Positions 13,072 through 29,364 of a DNA stretch of 64,000 nt are shown piece after piece. The notes under the pieces are model-generated. The model was not told where the DNA came from. It was given only the letters and a program-made list of their open reading frames with translations, and ran no database searches. The stretch's first letter is position 1. Each line of letters begins with the position of its first letter. The position numbers and the translations under genes are program-made. This stretch comes from Halichondria panicea (Eukaryota > Porifera > Demospongiae > Suberitida > Halichondriidae), in the NCBI RefSeq assembly GCF_963675165.1, contig NC_087384.1:1-64000 (forward strand), read 5' to 3'.

Positions 13072-13611
13072 TTAGTTCCATCCATTTTCCTTGACCATGT
13101 GTGCCAGTTCGATAATGAACTTTCCTTCTTTGTACTTTTGACTAGCTTCAAACGCAACCTCCTACACACACACGAGAAGTAATAGAGTGAGAACAAGGAA
13201 TAAACACAGTGTTTGGCTAATTGCCCATTTGGCTCACATATTTCCACCCCAGAGTTGTCTTGCAAGAGCTGCAGTAGATGTCTGCCACAGCATGAAGTCC
13301 AGTCAAGAGAAACCTTTCCTCTGGTCTACCACAGGCAATGTTCACACTAGTGTCAAGGGGAGGAAGTACATTAGCTGCTGCATTGAACATAATTATAGCT
13401 TACACTTTATTGAAGAGATAAGCCTTTCCCTGGCTGCCTTGAAAGGACTGCAAACAGAGGCTAATATTAGCAGACACAGTACAGACAACACGGCCTAGCC
13501 TACCTTAGATATAAGCTCGTCATGGCTGGCGAGGTGGGCCCGGCAGTGAACACAACTATAGCGACGGTGGCACTCGTCAGATATAAAGTCTTGAAACTTT
13601 CTCTTTCCCAT
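13072..13611 (-). CDS. YPEL: Yippee-like zinc-binding protein (YPEL1-4 type)
   Basis: Small, strongly conserved zinc-binding protein found in nuclei and at centrosomes or spindles of many eukaryotes. Its biochemical role is not settled. Four exons on the minus strand: [20 protein letters not shown] with [17 protein letters not shown]; then [14 protein letters not shown]; then [20 protein letters not shown] with [14 protein letters not shown]; then [20 protein letters not shown] and a last block ending NGWN. The two Cys-x2-Cys pairs that bind zinc (CVHC and CSSC) are present. Total length is close to the 119-127 residues of vertebrate YPEL1-4. The start codon is 331 bp from the divergent ERK start, and the intergenic region holds a perfect CRE and an ETS-like site. 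Confidence 0.93.
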
Positions 13612-13722
13612 AGCGCGCGTGTGTATCGGACAGCCGGCCAGTCGTGTACGTCGCGTCAGAGACAAGAGCTTTCTTGTTTACTTGATCAGCCGTCTCTAGC
13701 TCTTTGTTTACGTGCTAAGTAG

Positions 13723-13730
13723 TGACGTCA
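13723..13730. promoter_or_regulatory. CRE palindrome TGACGTCA in the YPEL/ERK divergent promoter
   Basis: Perfect CREB/ATF site TGACGTCA, 112 bp upstream of the YPEL start and 213 bp upstream of the ERK start. An ETS-type core, CACTTCCGGT, follows at 13758-13767. Both motif types are common in CpG-poor housekeeping promoters. Function is inferred from sequence and position only. Confidence 0.5.
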
Positions 13731-13942
13731 TCATGCATTCCATCCATTATAAAAAACCACTTCCGGTCACTGATAAAACCCAATTACAGCCACGCCCCCT
13801 TCAATAGTGGGGAAATAGGTGTGAGATCAGTACTTCCTGTACTGTCTCGATCTCACAGAATATTAACAGGATATATCTAGGAGAAGACGCCTCTCGATCT
13901 CGCTAGCTAGCTATCCATAGAGCTATAGAGTCAGTGTACAGT

Positions 13943-14909
13943 ATGTCAGTAGTTACAAGGCCATCTCCTGAGATGGTGAGGGGACAACCTTTCGATGTGG
14001 GCCCGCGCTATGTGAACCTCAACTACATTGGCGAGGGGGCCTATGGGATGGTGTGGTAAGTCTGTAGCTAGTTCCCTCCCACACGATACTCTCCCTCACT
14101 ATGTGGGGTAAGAGATGCAATTTTAATCACCACACTGAATGTTAATGTTGGTATCGTCCTCCATGCAGCTCTGCTTGTGATAGTGCTAATTCAAACAAGA
14201 AGATTGCTATCAAGAAGATACGACCGTTTGAGCATCAGACATATTGCCAACGCACACTACGAGAGATCAAGATACTTGCACGATTCCGTCATGAGAATGT
14301 GAGTGTCCCCTAACCCTAGTAGGTGGTGTTGTTGCATTCCTGTTCACCCCTCCAGATCATAGACATCCTTGACATTCTGCGCCCTGACTCTTATGATGAT
14401 ATGAAGGATGTGTATATTGTGCAGACTCTCATGGAGACTGATCTACACAAGCTACTCAAGACACAGCGTGTGGGAAATGATCACGTGCGATACTTTGTGT
14501 ACCAGATACTGCGTGCTCTCAAGTACATCCATTCTGCCAACGTGCTACACAGAGACCTCAAGCCAAGCAATATCCTACTCAACACTACTTGTGATCTAAA
14601 GGTATGTCCTTTCCCTGACCTGTACTCTGTGTAACTAATATCCTGTAGATCTGTGACTTTGGACTGGCCAGGATAGCAGACCCTACTCATGACCACAAGG
14701 GAGCTCTCACTGAGTATGTAGCTACACGCTGGTACAGGGCTCCAGAGATTATGCTCAACCCAAAATCATACTTCAAAGCTAGTAAGTGTGTTTGTGTCCA
14801 GTGTCTGACTGCTTACTAATAATACTGTGCAGTTGATGTGTGGTCAGTGGGCTGTATTCTAGCAGAGCTGCTCTCCAACAAACCAATCTTTCCTGGGAAG
14901 CATTGTATG

Positions 14910-14955
<46 letters not shown>

Positions 14956-15598
14956 ATAGTTGTGTTGACTGGTTTTGTCTTAACCTGCTCTTAGATCTTG
15001 ATCAGGTTCACATCATCTTGAACATTGTGGGTAGTCCGTCGGCTGAAGATTTGGACTCAGTAACAAGTGAGCAAGCCAAACGCTACCTTCAGAGCCTTCC
15101 ATACCGACCCACTATCCCGTGGAGCAAGCTCTATACCAAGGCAGACTCCACTGGTAGGTAGTGACATCATTGTCCCCCCCACTCTCTCTACTCTTATCCC
15201 CTTAGCCCTTGACTTGCTGGACAAGATGTTGGCCTTCAACCCTCACAAGAGAATCACTGTAGAGCAGGCACTCACCCACCCTTATCTGGAGCAGTATTAT
15301 GACCCTGATGATGAGGTTATAGTACACACTAGTAAACTACACTATCGCTATATACTCTCATACAGCCCACAGCTGATGAACCGTTCACCTTTGAGACAGA
15401 GTTGGATGATCTACCTAAAGAAAAGCTAAAGTGTAAGAATGCTCTCCCTATATGTGTGTGTGTTGTAATGTCTCCCTTTACTGCAGACATGATTTATGAA
15501 GAAGCCGTCAAATTTGTAAGTTAATTGGTTAACACTGCAATCACCATCTCTTTTAACTCCTATAGAACCCGTCTGGACCTCGCTCAACTACAGTGTGA
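13943..15598 (+). CDS. ERK1/2-type MAP kinase, copy A
   Basis: Proline-directed Ser/Thr kinase of the ERK cascade, activated by MEK. The N terminus is [20 protein letters not shown]. The glycine loop is [13 protein letters not shown] and the catalytic Lys lies in KIAIKKI. The catalytic loop is [12 protein letters not shown], followed by DFGLARI. The activation loop has TEY ([16 protein letters not shown]), the ERK signature. The acidic docking patch is YYDPDDE. The product is about 365 residues over eight or more exons, ending [11 protein letters not shown] 48-base TG run sits in one intron. A second full ERK gene (copy B) starts 320 bp downstream, so this is a tandem pair. MAPK1/MAPK3 assignment is not possible outside vertebrates. 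Confidence 0.95.
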
Positions 15599-15917
15599 CC
15601 TACCAACTACTCTACTGCACAACAGATTCAGTCTAGAATAGACCCAAATTATTTTGTTCATCTATTAAATATGTTTTTATCTGTGTGCCAAATTAGATTT
15701 TACATGATTGTTATAATTACCATAAAACAATTATTTTCTAATTATTGCCACTCTTCGTTATTACTCTGATAATCGCGCTTTTGTGTGGAGGCAAGAAATA
15801 AGGAAAGAAGGTACAACTGTGGTAGAGGAAAGAAAGAAAGAAGATCCTTGCAGCTAATATTAAAATTACCTTGTAGTAAACATTCTTATTGCATGCATGG
15901 TAATTGAATAGCTAGCT

Positions 15918-17548
<1,631 letters not shown>

Positions 17549-17746
17549 GCCCCAACCAACAAGAAAGAAATCAACATATTGAATGTTATACATGAAGACA
17601 CGAATTTTTATTTTGTCTATACCTCACAATTACAATACACAGGCAATAATTATGTACTAGTTAGTAGGAAATTGCATTAATTTTTTTTACATGACCTGTA
17701 ACCTAGACTGTGGTGACGGCACATAAATTAGTAACTTTTGGCTGCA

Positions 17747-17754
17747 TGACGTCA
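17747..17754. promoter_or_regulatory. CRE palindrome TGACGTCA upstream of the STK36-like gene
   Basis: Perfect TGACGTCA 132 bp before the start codon of the Fused-like kinase and 199 bp after the stop of ERK copy B. It is the second of three perfect CREs in the window that lie within about 215 bp of a start codon. Confidence 0.45.
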
Positions 17755-17885
17755 TAGGAAACCATTAGATTGAGGCGGGTATTCGAGACTACTAGCACCC
17801 CGTAAGTACTTTATACTTGTACATTCGCACGTACTTCGCAGGCGTTCCCGATCCTATCGGCACAGTACAGTGCAGTGCAGTGCAG

Positions 17886-21086
<3,201 letters not shown>

Positions 21087-21329
21087 CAAAGTTTTCTCAT
21101 GCATAATGAATTATTCTGTCACCCAACAAAAATGTGTACTATCGCCTCGTAATGGCCGCCCTCAATTATTTGTTTACTGCGCATGTGCCGCAAAAAGCTT
21201 TATTGATGCTGCTCCTCCCACACATGGCATATTATCGCAGATAGGAGAGATTTCTGTGGAGACTGCAATGCAGCACTAAAGTCAATAGACTAGTAGTGGA
21301 CCTCTCCTCTCTCTCTGCTCTTGAGCTAT

Positions 21330-23999
21330 ATGGAGGTCAGTAGCGAGTCCCAGCAGGGCGGTGCGAGCCCGTGCAGTATTGGAGGTCTAGAGGTAACAGT
21401 CGTTTTTTATGCGTTATTAAATTAGCGTAGCTTGTATGGGTTCCCAGCCACAGCACTTGTGATCCCACACAATGTGCGCTTGGCTGTGTGTGTGTGTGTG
21501 CGCTTGGCTGTGTGTATGTGTATGTGTGTGTGTGTGTGTGTAGCCAGTGTATGGTGTGTAGCCAGTGTATTCATGATGAGGGTGTTTGTGTCATTGCTTG
21601 CATCATTAGCTTCTCCTCAGCAGATGTGCATTACATACATAGTTGCTCAAGCATATTCATGGGTGTAGTGTTATGGGAGTGGTGCTGGAATGGTGTGGGT
21701 AATGAAAACCATCAGTGGGAGCATTGTTTCAGAGAGCAGCATGTCAACACACCGGCCCTTCATTTCTGCAGGGAATAGCAGAGTTGCTGCGATGCTACAT
21801 CTGCATGGAAGGTCTCAAGGACACCACACTCTGTCCTCACTGCTGTAAACTGGTTTGCTTTAATTGCGTTACAGTGAGTTATTCTATACCTCGTGTTTGT
21901 GAGACTCTATGTTGTGATATCATGTGTTTGTATGTTGGGCAACAATGGACATTGCAAACGTACCTCCTACACAGAAATGGATCAATGAGAATCGTGCAGA
22001 CTGTCCACACTGCAGGTAGGCACACCATTATATATAGGAAACCACTATATAACTTGTTTTTTCCTCCTATTACAAATGCACAGAATGGCTCTGACAGTGC
22101 GGGAGCTGGTGAAAATGCCTTTATTTGATACCCTTGTCACTGTAAGTTAGCTACAATAATGTTTCTCTGATTATAGGGCATTGTTGTAGGTGGTTGAAGA
22201 TCTTCGCTCCAAGCAAGACGATGTGAGTCGGTTGCCTAGCAATGAGGCTCAGATATGCCCCACCCACTCGCGTGCTCTGAGTGTGTATTGTGAGACGTGT
22301 CGTACTGCCATCTGTTACGAGTGTGCTCTGTTCAGTGGACAACATAAAGAGCACTCATTTCAGCCATTGGACAAACTACACAAAAAGCACAAACTAGCAG
22401 TAGAGAATGAGCTGCATAAGTTGAGGGACCGCATGAGAGACATACTGAGCTTTGTGTTGCAAGTGGAGAAGAGAGTAGATGGTGTTAGAATGAGCAAGTC
22501 TAAGGTGAGACTATACACCAGCTCCTGTGGTACCATGACCTTTGGTACATGCAGACAAAGAGAGAGATTCAACAGCTAGTGGAGAAGATGTATACTAAAG
22601 TGGACGGTCGCACCAAAGATAAGCTGATCAGACTGGAAGGTTTGTGTACCAATTAGAATGCTGCAATATTTGATGTTTACTTTTATAGAGTGTCGCCACT
22701 TTCTTCGCTCACAAGCCCTCAAAGTAATGAAAGCAGCACATGATTTGGAGAAGAAGATAGCGAGTGGTTCTTATTGGTCCCTTATGAACCAAGAGGGAGG
22801 ACTCAAGAAGGAGGTACGAGAATCACTGGACAAACTCTACAATCATCCTCTCAAAATGGAGGCTCTCTCTGAACCTCGGGAGCTAACAAAGTGAGTACTG
22901 CCCCTGTCTCATTATGTGCCCTTGTCATTGTGCTGTGTGCAGTGAGTTGGTGCCTAACTATACAACAGGACTGTTCAAGATCCAGCCATTCAAAGAGCTT
23001 CAGAGGAAGGGAGAAGAGGTCTATAGTGAGAACCTGAGGATGGATGGACTCACTTGGAGACTGAAAGTGTATCCAGTAAGTGCTAGTCTATTGTGGGCAC
23101 CCATAATGTATTATACCTCCATATATGTACAGCCAGCCCACATTCATAGACCTGTATATGTTGACAAGCCATCTCTTTATAGTTGATCTCAGACATTGAT
23201 TGTGTGTGTGTGCAGAATGGTCACCATGAAGATGTTGGCCGCTATCTGGCAGTGTTTATGGAGCTGAGTGAAGGCTATGAGAAGGTGACTAGCTACCAGT
23301 ACTGCATTGAGATGCTTTATAGCTGCACTGACAAGCACCCACAGAGGAACTACAGCAGGGACTATGGTATGCATATAGCTACCACTAATACCAGCTCTAG
23401 ATATAAATGATTGTATTTCAGTGTCAGACTTTGGGGATGGTGAATGTTGGGGATACAAGAAATACTACCAACTCTCCAAGCTTTCTTCAGAAGGGTTCCT
23501 GAAAGGTGATGCTCTCTTACTCCGGTTCAGTGTGCGCCATGTCACCTATCACGACAAATGTGCTGACTTGGCAATGTGAGTGGGAACAACTAAAAAGTAA
23601 AGGGTGTGTTTTGTGTTATTGAATGGTTTGCTTAAATGTTTAATCAAAAGCATGGGCTATATTTTCTCACGGGCCATACTTTGAAAACTGATACTTTATC
23701 ACGTCACTTCATGGGCTAACTTTGAGTGCCCATAACGTACTCTACAGTTGGTCATAAGATGGTATCTTGATTCTCTCTCAGCTATACCAACACTGTGCGT
23801 CAAGAGCGCAACACTCTCAAGGAGCAGCTCAAAGAGTCTCAAAGTCAACTATCCTCTCTCAAAGCTGAGAACAAGAAGCTGGCCTCCTCTGGTGAGCACA
23901 CTAACCCACATCCGTTTAATCAAATTCTCTATCGAAGCTTTCATCAAAATTAATGTTGACGTTGGATCAACTGCACTATAATATTACATTCAACTACAA

Positions 24000-24055
<56 letters not shown>

Positions 24056-25199
24056 CGCCCACGCTCGAGCCCCTCTACTACTCGAAGAGCTGATACTAAA
24101 CCAGCTACTCGACGGATCTCTCCACGCTCGTCTTCACGTCATCACCTGGCCGCCCCCTCATTCCATCACCACTCACACTCACACGAGAGCACACGCTATC
24201 AACTGTCCACCTCACAACAAGCACTCCATCAGAGCAGTCCCAAGAGATCCTCCTACCTACCAAGTGATGACACACCTCCACGACACATGTTGGTTAGTCG
24301 AAGAAGATCACATGACATTGGTCTCAATCAGCGCTCCATAATTGAGCATCGTAGGCGTTCTGCAGACCCTGCTGTGACCTATGATCCCGACGGTGACCCT
24401 GATCACTACCACTACCCAGCTGCACGGGCCTACTATAGTCAAGCAGAGCGTCCATTGTTTGAGGATAGTAACAGCGATCACGGTGGATCTCAAAGTCTAG
24501 TCACTGAAGATATGACAGACGAGATAGCTCCCAATGCTTCTACTATCACCGTCAAGCTATCACAAGCAGACTTCAATGAATACAATCATCCTGACATCAC
24601 CATTGATGCACCACCTCCTATGGAGTACCTGTCCCAGCCATCCAGTCCTCCCAAGAGTCGTGTGGGGAAGTCCCTCACTGACATTCCTACTCTCTCCCAC
24701 TCTCAACAATACCTCTCCCAATCAGGGCAGGAGTTCCCCCATTACCCCAGTCAATGGGAGGGAGGCTACTACACTGTGCATGACAGACCAGATGCAAGGT
24801 GGTTCCATGATGGACGATTCAGGAGACCAGTGGCTAAACCAAATATTCCAACCTCTCAAGGACAGATACGTCGAATGCGTAGTGACCCTCATCTCAGTAG
24901 TGAGCCATTAGCCGTCAAAAGCAGCGCTCTCAAGCAAGTAGCAGAGGAAGAGGAGGAGGGAAGAGAGAGCCAGCGTAAGGTCAAAGGTCAACAGCTCGGC
25001 AAGAAGCATCTCCAAGCTACAGTAGTGACTAGCGGCCCTAAAGCTGAAAGGTAGGACTCCCAGTGTGTGTGTGTGTTCATGTGTTGACCCTGACCCCTTC
25101 AGTGTGAGACCTGCAGAGAGTAAGAGTGGACTAGGGAGTTGTGTCACTACAGGGAAGAGTAGTAGCACCTCCTCTCTCAATCTCAGCCAGATACTCTGA
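21330..25199 (+). CDS. TRIM37: TRIM37 homologue (RING-B-box-coiled coil-MATH ubiquitin ligase)
   Basis: E3 ubiquitin ligase of centrosomes, peroxisomes and chromatin. About 13 exons, roughly 830 residues, starting [14 protein letters not shown]. The RING is [20 protein letters not shown] with [20 protein letters not shown]. The B-box is [20 protein letters not shown] with [14 protein letters not shown] coiled coil runs from [20 protein letters not shown]. The MATH/TRAF-like domain follows: [36 protein letters not shown]-like strands and [13 protein letters not shown]. This RING-B-box-coiled coil-MATH order is unique to TRIM37. The C-terminal ~360 residues are Ser/Pro-rich and low complexity. 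Introns hold CA runs (24001-24052) and, at 23585-23770, a short block resembling the palindromic repeat described under findings. Confidence 0.94.
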
Positions 25200-25548
25200 G
25201 CCCACATAATTAATTAATTAATACGTGTTATAGCGTGTATTATTTTATATACAGTCATTTTTTATCCCAAACCAATTTTTATCCCCTAATTGACTTAACT
25301 TTTACTCTATATAATTTTTATTTGCTGCTCAAACTCACTTATTAGAGTTATTTTGTAGAGGTGGTGCAAATTTTACTTTAGACATTCCGTTGAATTGGAT
25401 ATTAATTAATTTTATAATGAGTTCTGTTGCGCATGAGCTGATGAGACCCACCCACTTTTTGCAGCATTAACTGAGACCCGCCCATCTTTTGAAAGCAGTC
25501 GATCTCCTCGATTTGAAAAGCTTCCATCGCCAGCTAGCTGTCATAAAT

Positions 25549-25582
<34 letters not shown>

Positions 25583-25598
25583 CGAAGGGAAAGAGAAA

Positions 25599-27062
25599 AT
25601 GCAGCTAATCCCAGGAATTGCTCGGAAGGTAAGAGCAGTTAGAGAGATGCGTTTACATCATTATCATTATCTAATATTAATTTTTTTTTATATTCCCGTG
25701 TGTAGGTATCAGTGCCATTGGTTGGGCTGTCTCTGTTGGGATGGATACTCTACATTATTGGCTTTGGAGCAGTCAACAATGGACTGAACTAGTGAGCTGT
25801 GTGTGTGGGTGGGGGTGGGCGTGTGTGTGGGTGTGTAGGTGTGTTGGTTGAATCATAGATTGAAGAGAGAGGGATAGGAAACGGAGTGGTGCACGTGATA
25901 ATTTTACATTGAATCTGCAGTGGAGCCTCGAAAATTATCCGCGGTACGCCCTATGAACGAGGCTATTAAGCACACTTTTGCCGGGTAACTCCCAAAGCTG
26001 TGTTTCCTCGAGACATAATCTCTTTCAGCAACTTAAAACACGCCTAGTCCATGAGCCACGTGTAGTACTTGCTAATGACTGACCACACCCAGTAAAAAGA
26101 GACTTTCCAATAAAGTTATATGTTCCCAAGGCTGTTTTAGAGCTATTGGAACATGTAACGTGTAAGCGTGCTGGTTATGACTACTACAATAGGTATAGAC
26201 CTTGAAATATAAGTGAGTTGCACGGACTAAGCACAGTTACTTGTAGTTTATTATGCACTGAGTGTAGAAATAGATATTGTTGTGATGGCCTCGATTAAAC
26301 CGCACCGTAGCGCGGATGTTACTCGAGATACAAACCGTTTCCTATCCCTCTAACTCTTCAATCTATGGTTGAATGCATTCACTGTTTCCTATACAGCAAG
26401 ACTGGACTGCAGTATCCTCCTCCGTTCCCTGACTGTCCCAACATCTCCTATCTGGCCATTTCCCCTCAGAGAGCTAGTCTCTATTGGTTCCCTCACTGGG
26501 TGGTGGTCATTGCAGGACCTTTCCTCTACACCATCACCATACTAAACCTTGTCTTTGCCAAGTGGTTCACTGGACTACCAGTAAGTGCCACCGACACACC
26601 TGTATAGTAAACTGTGTAACTATGGCTACCACTGCACTACAGACACTGATCATGACGTCCCTGTATCTCGTGTGTGGAGGAGCTGTTGTCTACACTTGGG
26701 CAGTTGAACTGTTTGACACAAGTGCTCTAATAGCAGTCTCTCGTTATTGTCCCCCCTCTGGTTGGCTGACTAATATCCAGTGGGGACTGTGGCCACTTAT
26801 TGAGTGGGTGGGAGCTCTTTTATCTGTCGTCTTCTTTGTAAGTCCTCTGTGTACTTTATAATTATACAAGGTACTATTATCCCACTCCCTGGCTGCATTA
26901 CAGACATGCTACATGATCATGTGGTCCTGGTACACTTCTCCTGAGCCAGTCTACTATGAGGAGTATGCAGATGAGGAAGCTGAGTATGAGGAGGAACAAG
27001 GTGAAGGAGAATATGAGGAGGAGGGGGACAAGGAGGTGGAGCCAGAGACAACAGTAGAATAG
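25599..27062 (+). CDS. Four-helix membrane protein with acidic C-terminal tail, family unknown
   Basis: Five exons, about 215 residues: MQLIPGIARK; VSVPLVGLSLLGWILYIIGF; YKTGLQYPPPFPDCPNIS with WFPHWVVVIAGPFLYTITIL; TLIMTSLYLVCGGAVVYTWA and GLWPLIEWVGALLSVVFF; then TCYMIMWSWYTSPEPVYYEE and a tail rich in Glu, Tyr and Gly. I count four hydrophobic segments with a Pro/Cys-containing loop between the first two, and a cytosolic-looking acidic tail. I do not recognise the family. The splice after GAVNNGLN (TA/GTGAGC) joins across a 605-bp intron that is mostly a transposable element. Reading through that site would give a TAG stop. Confidence 0.75.
25854..26367. mobile_element. 514-bp non-autonomous DNA transposon (MITE)
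   Basis: Left end CATAGATTGAAGAGAGAGGG continues as ATAGGAAACGG. The right end is its inverse (CCGTTTCCTATCCCTC, then CTTCAATCTATG), giving inverted repeats of about 31-33 bp. It is flanked by GTTGAAT on both sides, a 7-8 bp target duplication of the hAT or a similar class. There is no internal coding region. It lies in an intron of the membrane-protein gene. Confidence 0.88.
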
Positions 27063-27238
27063 AATAATAGACACAAACATAACTATGGGCTTCTCTATAG
27101 ATACAGACTCTTTACACACATCCTTTATTTATCTTTTTATGGCATGCACTATAATTAAACTTTTGTGAGATCTTTTGTGAGATCATAAATTGGACAAAGT
27201 AGTAAACAAGCATGAAAACATTATAGTAATGAATATGC

Positions 27239-27563
27239 TCATTGTGTGGGCGGTCTAAACTCAACACTGTAGAGTCTGTCAATGCAAGAGCTACAAACAG
27301 TCTCAACTTGAGCAGCTACACACTCCACCAAGTCCATCAGCACTTCATCAGATATCCTGCACATATACAATCATAGTGAATGGACACACAAGATGTTGTG
27401 TTAGGGTACCTCTCAGCCATAGCCCAAGGATCAAAGCCTCCTTTAGTGGATGTTCCAGTCAGCTCTAGATAGTGAGAGTAGCGTTGTACACCAGCCAAAA
27501 GACTGGCAGGATTCAGTATACATGGGGCTGAGAATAAAAATAGGTGAATAATTATATAACAAT

Positions 27564-27653
<90 letters not shown>

Positions 27654-27654
27654 A

Positions 27655-27695
<41 letters not shown>

Positions 27696-29288
27696 ACCTG
27701 CAGTAACTGTATGAGGAGGAGCTGGTAGAGTCAGTGTGGGTAGGTGGTCATCAAAGGTCACAGACCTCCATTTGTCTCTGATGACCTCTGTCTCAGCCTC
27801 TAGCTCACACAAACGCTCCAAGAGACCATCAACACATGGTGGTGGTGTGGGGGGAGCCTGTGATGGTGTGGGAAGATGGTTGACAGCCTGTGAGGGTGTG
27901 GGGGGAGCCTGTAATGGTGTGGGCAGATGGTTGACAGCCTGTGAGGGTGTGAGGGGAGCCTGTGATGGTGTGGGCAGATGGTTGACAGCCTGTGAGGGTG
28001 TGAGGGGAGCCTGTGATGGTGTGGGCAGATGGTTGACAGCCTGTGAGGGTGTGGGGGGAGCCTGTGGATGTATGGGCAAATGGTTGACAGCATGTGAGGG
28101 TGTGGGGGGAGCCTGTGATTGTGTGGGCAGGCGTTTGACAGTCTGTGGTGGTGTGGGAGAGTGGTTGACAACATGTGATGGTGTGGGCGGGCGTTTGACA
28201 GTCTGTGAGGGTGTAGGGGAGTGGTTGACAACATGTGATGGTGTGGGCGGGCGTTTCAGTCTGGTATTTGGAGCACTTTTAGATAAAGTTTGACAATGAA
28301 TAGGAGCAGGTGTACTTCTGTGCAATGGACGATTAGGTACTTTGACTTTCTTCCTACTCCGCTTCTTGCTAGAGTTTTTATTCCGCACAGGTTTCTGAAC
28401 ACAGTGTCTATCCACATTCTGCACAGACAAACACATAATTATTTGCATGAGGAAATAGGCTATAGCTGGATTTTGAACAAAACATACAAGTATCTCTAAG
28501 AGTTACACAATGCACTATTTAGCAATCCATATTTATCACCTTCAACTGGTGATGCTGCCTGGACAGGAGTAGTGCTAGTTCAGGAGGTAGCTCTCTCCTC
28601 TGTGAGTGGGGGGAGGCTTTGTGGGCAACTGTGCACAGTGAGTGGGGGGAGGCTTTGTGGGCAACTGTGCACAGTGAGTGGGGGGAGGCCTTGTGGGCAC
28701 CTGTGCACAGTGAGTGGGGGGAGGCCTTGTGGGCACCTGTGCACACATGTAATTCATTCTGCAAACACTTCACCTGCACAGGACAGGACAGAATTGAATG
28801 GTTGAAATAAGTATATCATACTTGTTTCTGTAGTTCTGTGAGTGTGTGTAAGTTGTGTGCCTCTTGTTGAGTTCTCGACAGTCTCTCCTCTGATGATCGC
28901 CCTCCTCTCATTAGAGGACTAACAGTGTCCACACATAGTGGAGTTGGTGGAGTAGCTATTGTCGTTGGTGTGGCTGGCCGGACACTAGTGCATTCAGAGG
29001 TAGCATTGTGCCTCTTGTGTACTTGTAGGTCAGCCACATATCTCCTGGCTAGTCTGCTAGCCAGAGTGAGTCGATCCAATGGTTTGCTCATGACCACAGG
29101 AGATGGTTGGATAGGGAACACTTGAGGATAGGGTAATGGCCTCAGAGATAGCTGTAGGTGAGTGTGTCTATTGGTGGCTCCATGAGGAGAGCAATGCAGC
29201 AGCCTTCCCTCAGATACGACCTCACACTCTATAATATAATATATATGCATGGTACTTCTTTATAGAGTAACCACTTACCAAGAGCCAT
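27239..29288 (-). CDS. Proline-rich coiled-coil protein, possibly centriolar (Moonraker-like), weak
   Basis: Minus-strand gene of about six exons. After MAL come ECEVVSEGRLLHCSPHGATN, MSKPLDRLTLASRLARRYVA, a helical LSRTQQEAHNLHTLTELQKQ, and RRELPPELALLLSRQHHQLK. Next is a basic patch (KNSSKKRSRKKVKVPNRP), then about eight 17-residue repeats of the type NHLPTPSQAPLTPSQAV at 27835-28255. It ends with GGFDPWAMAERISDEVLMDL... and FRPPTQ. The C-terminal block resembles those of centriolar-satellite and ciliary proteins such as KIAA0753/Moonraker, but I cannot establish this by eye. Its start is 76 bp from the divergent CCDC74 start. Introns contain a long CA tract (27566-27692) and a 33-bp repeat (28616-28745). 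The gene is real; the name is open. Confidence 0.7.
27566..27692. repeat. (CA)n microsatellite, ~127 bp, intronic
   Basis: Nearly pure CA dinucleotides with two CACTCA interruptions, in an intron of the proline-rich gene between the repeat-bearing exon and the next one. Confidence 0.95.
28616..28745. repeat. 33-bp minisatellite, 4 copies, carrying splice-like sites
   Basis: Unit on the + strand: GTGAGTGGGGGGAGGC then TTTGTGGGCAACTGTGCACA. On the minus (gene) strand each unit ends CTCACTGTGCACAG followed by GTGCCC, that is, an acceptor-like AG and a donor-like GT together. It sits between two exons of the proline-rich gene. Retention of single units as exons is conceivable. Confidence 0.7.
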
Positions 29289-29364
29289 TCAGGCTAGCTA
29301 GCTATGGGGGTACCCGGTATATAATTTTCTAAATGATGCCCACCTGTTACTATAACGACATACA

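Noticed and set aside
27736-28293. Gly-rich open frame on the + strand
   Set aside because: Antisense of the 17-residue Pro-rich repeats in the minus-strand gene, which has matching splice sites and flanking conserved exons.
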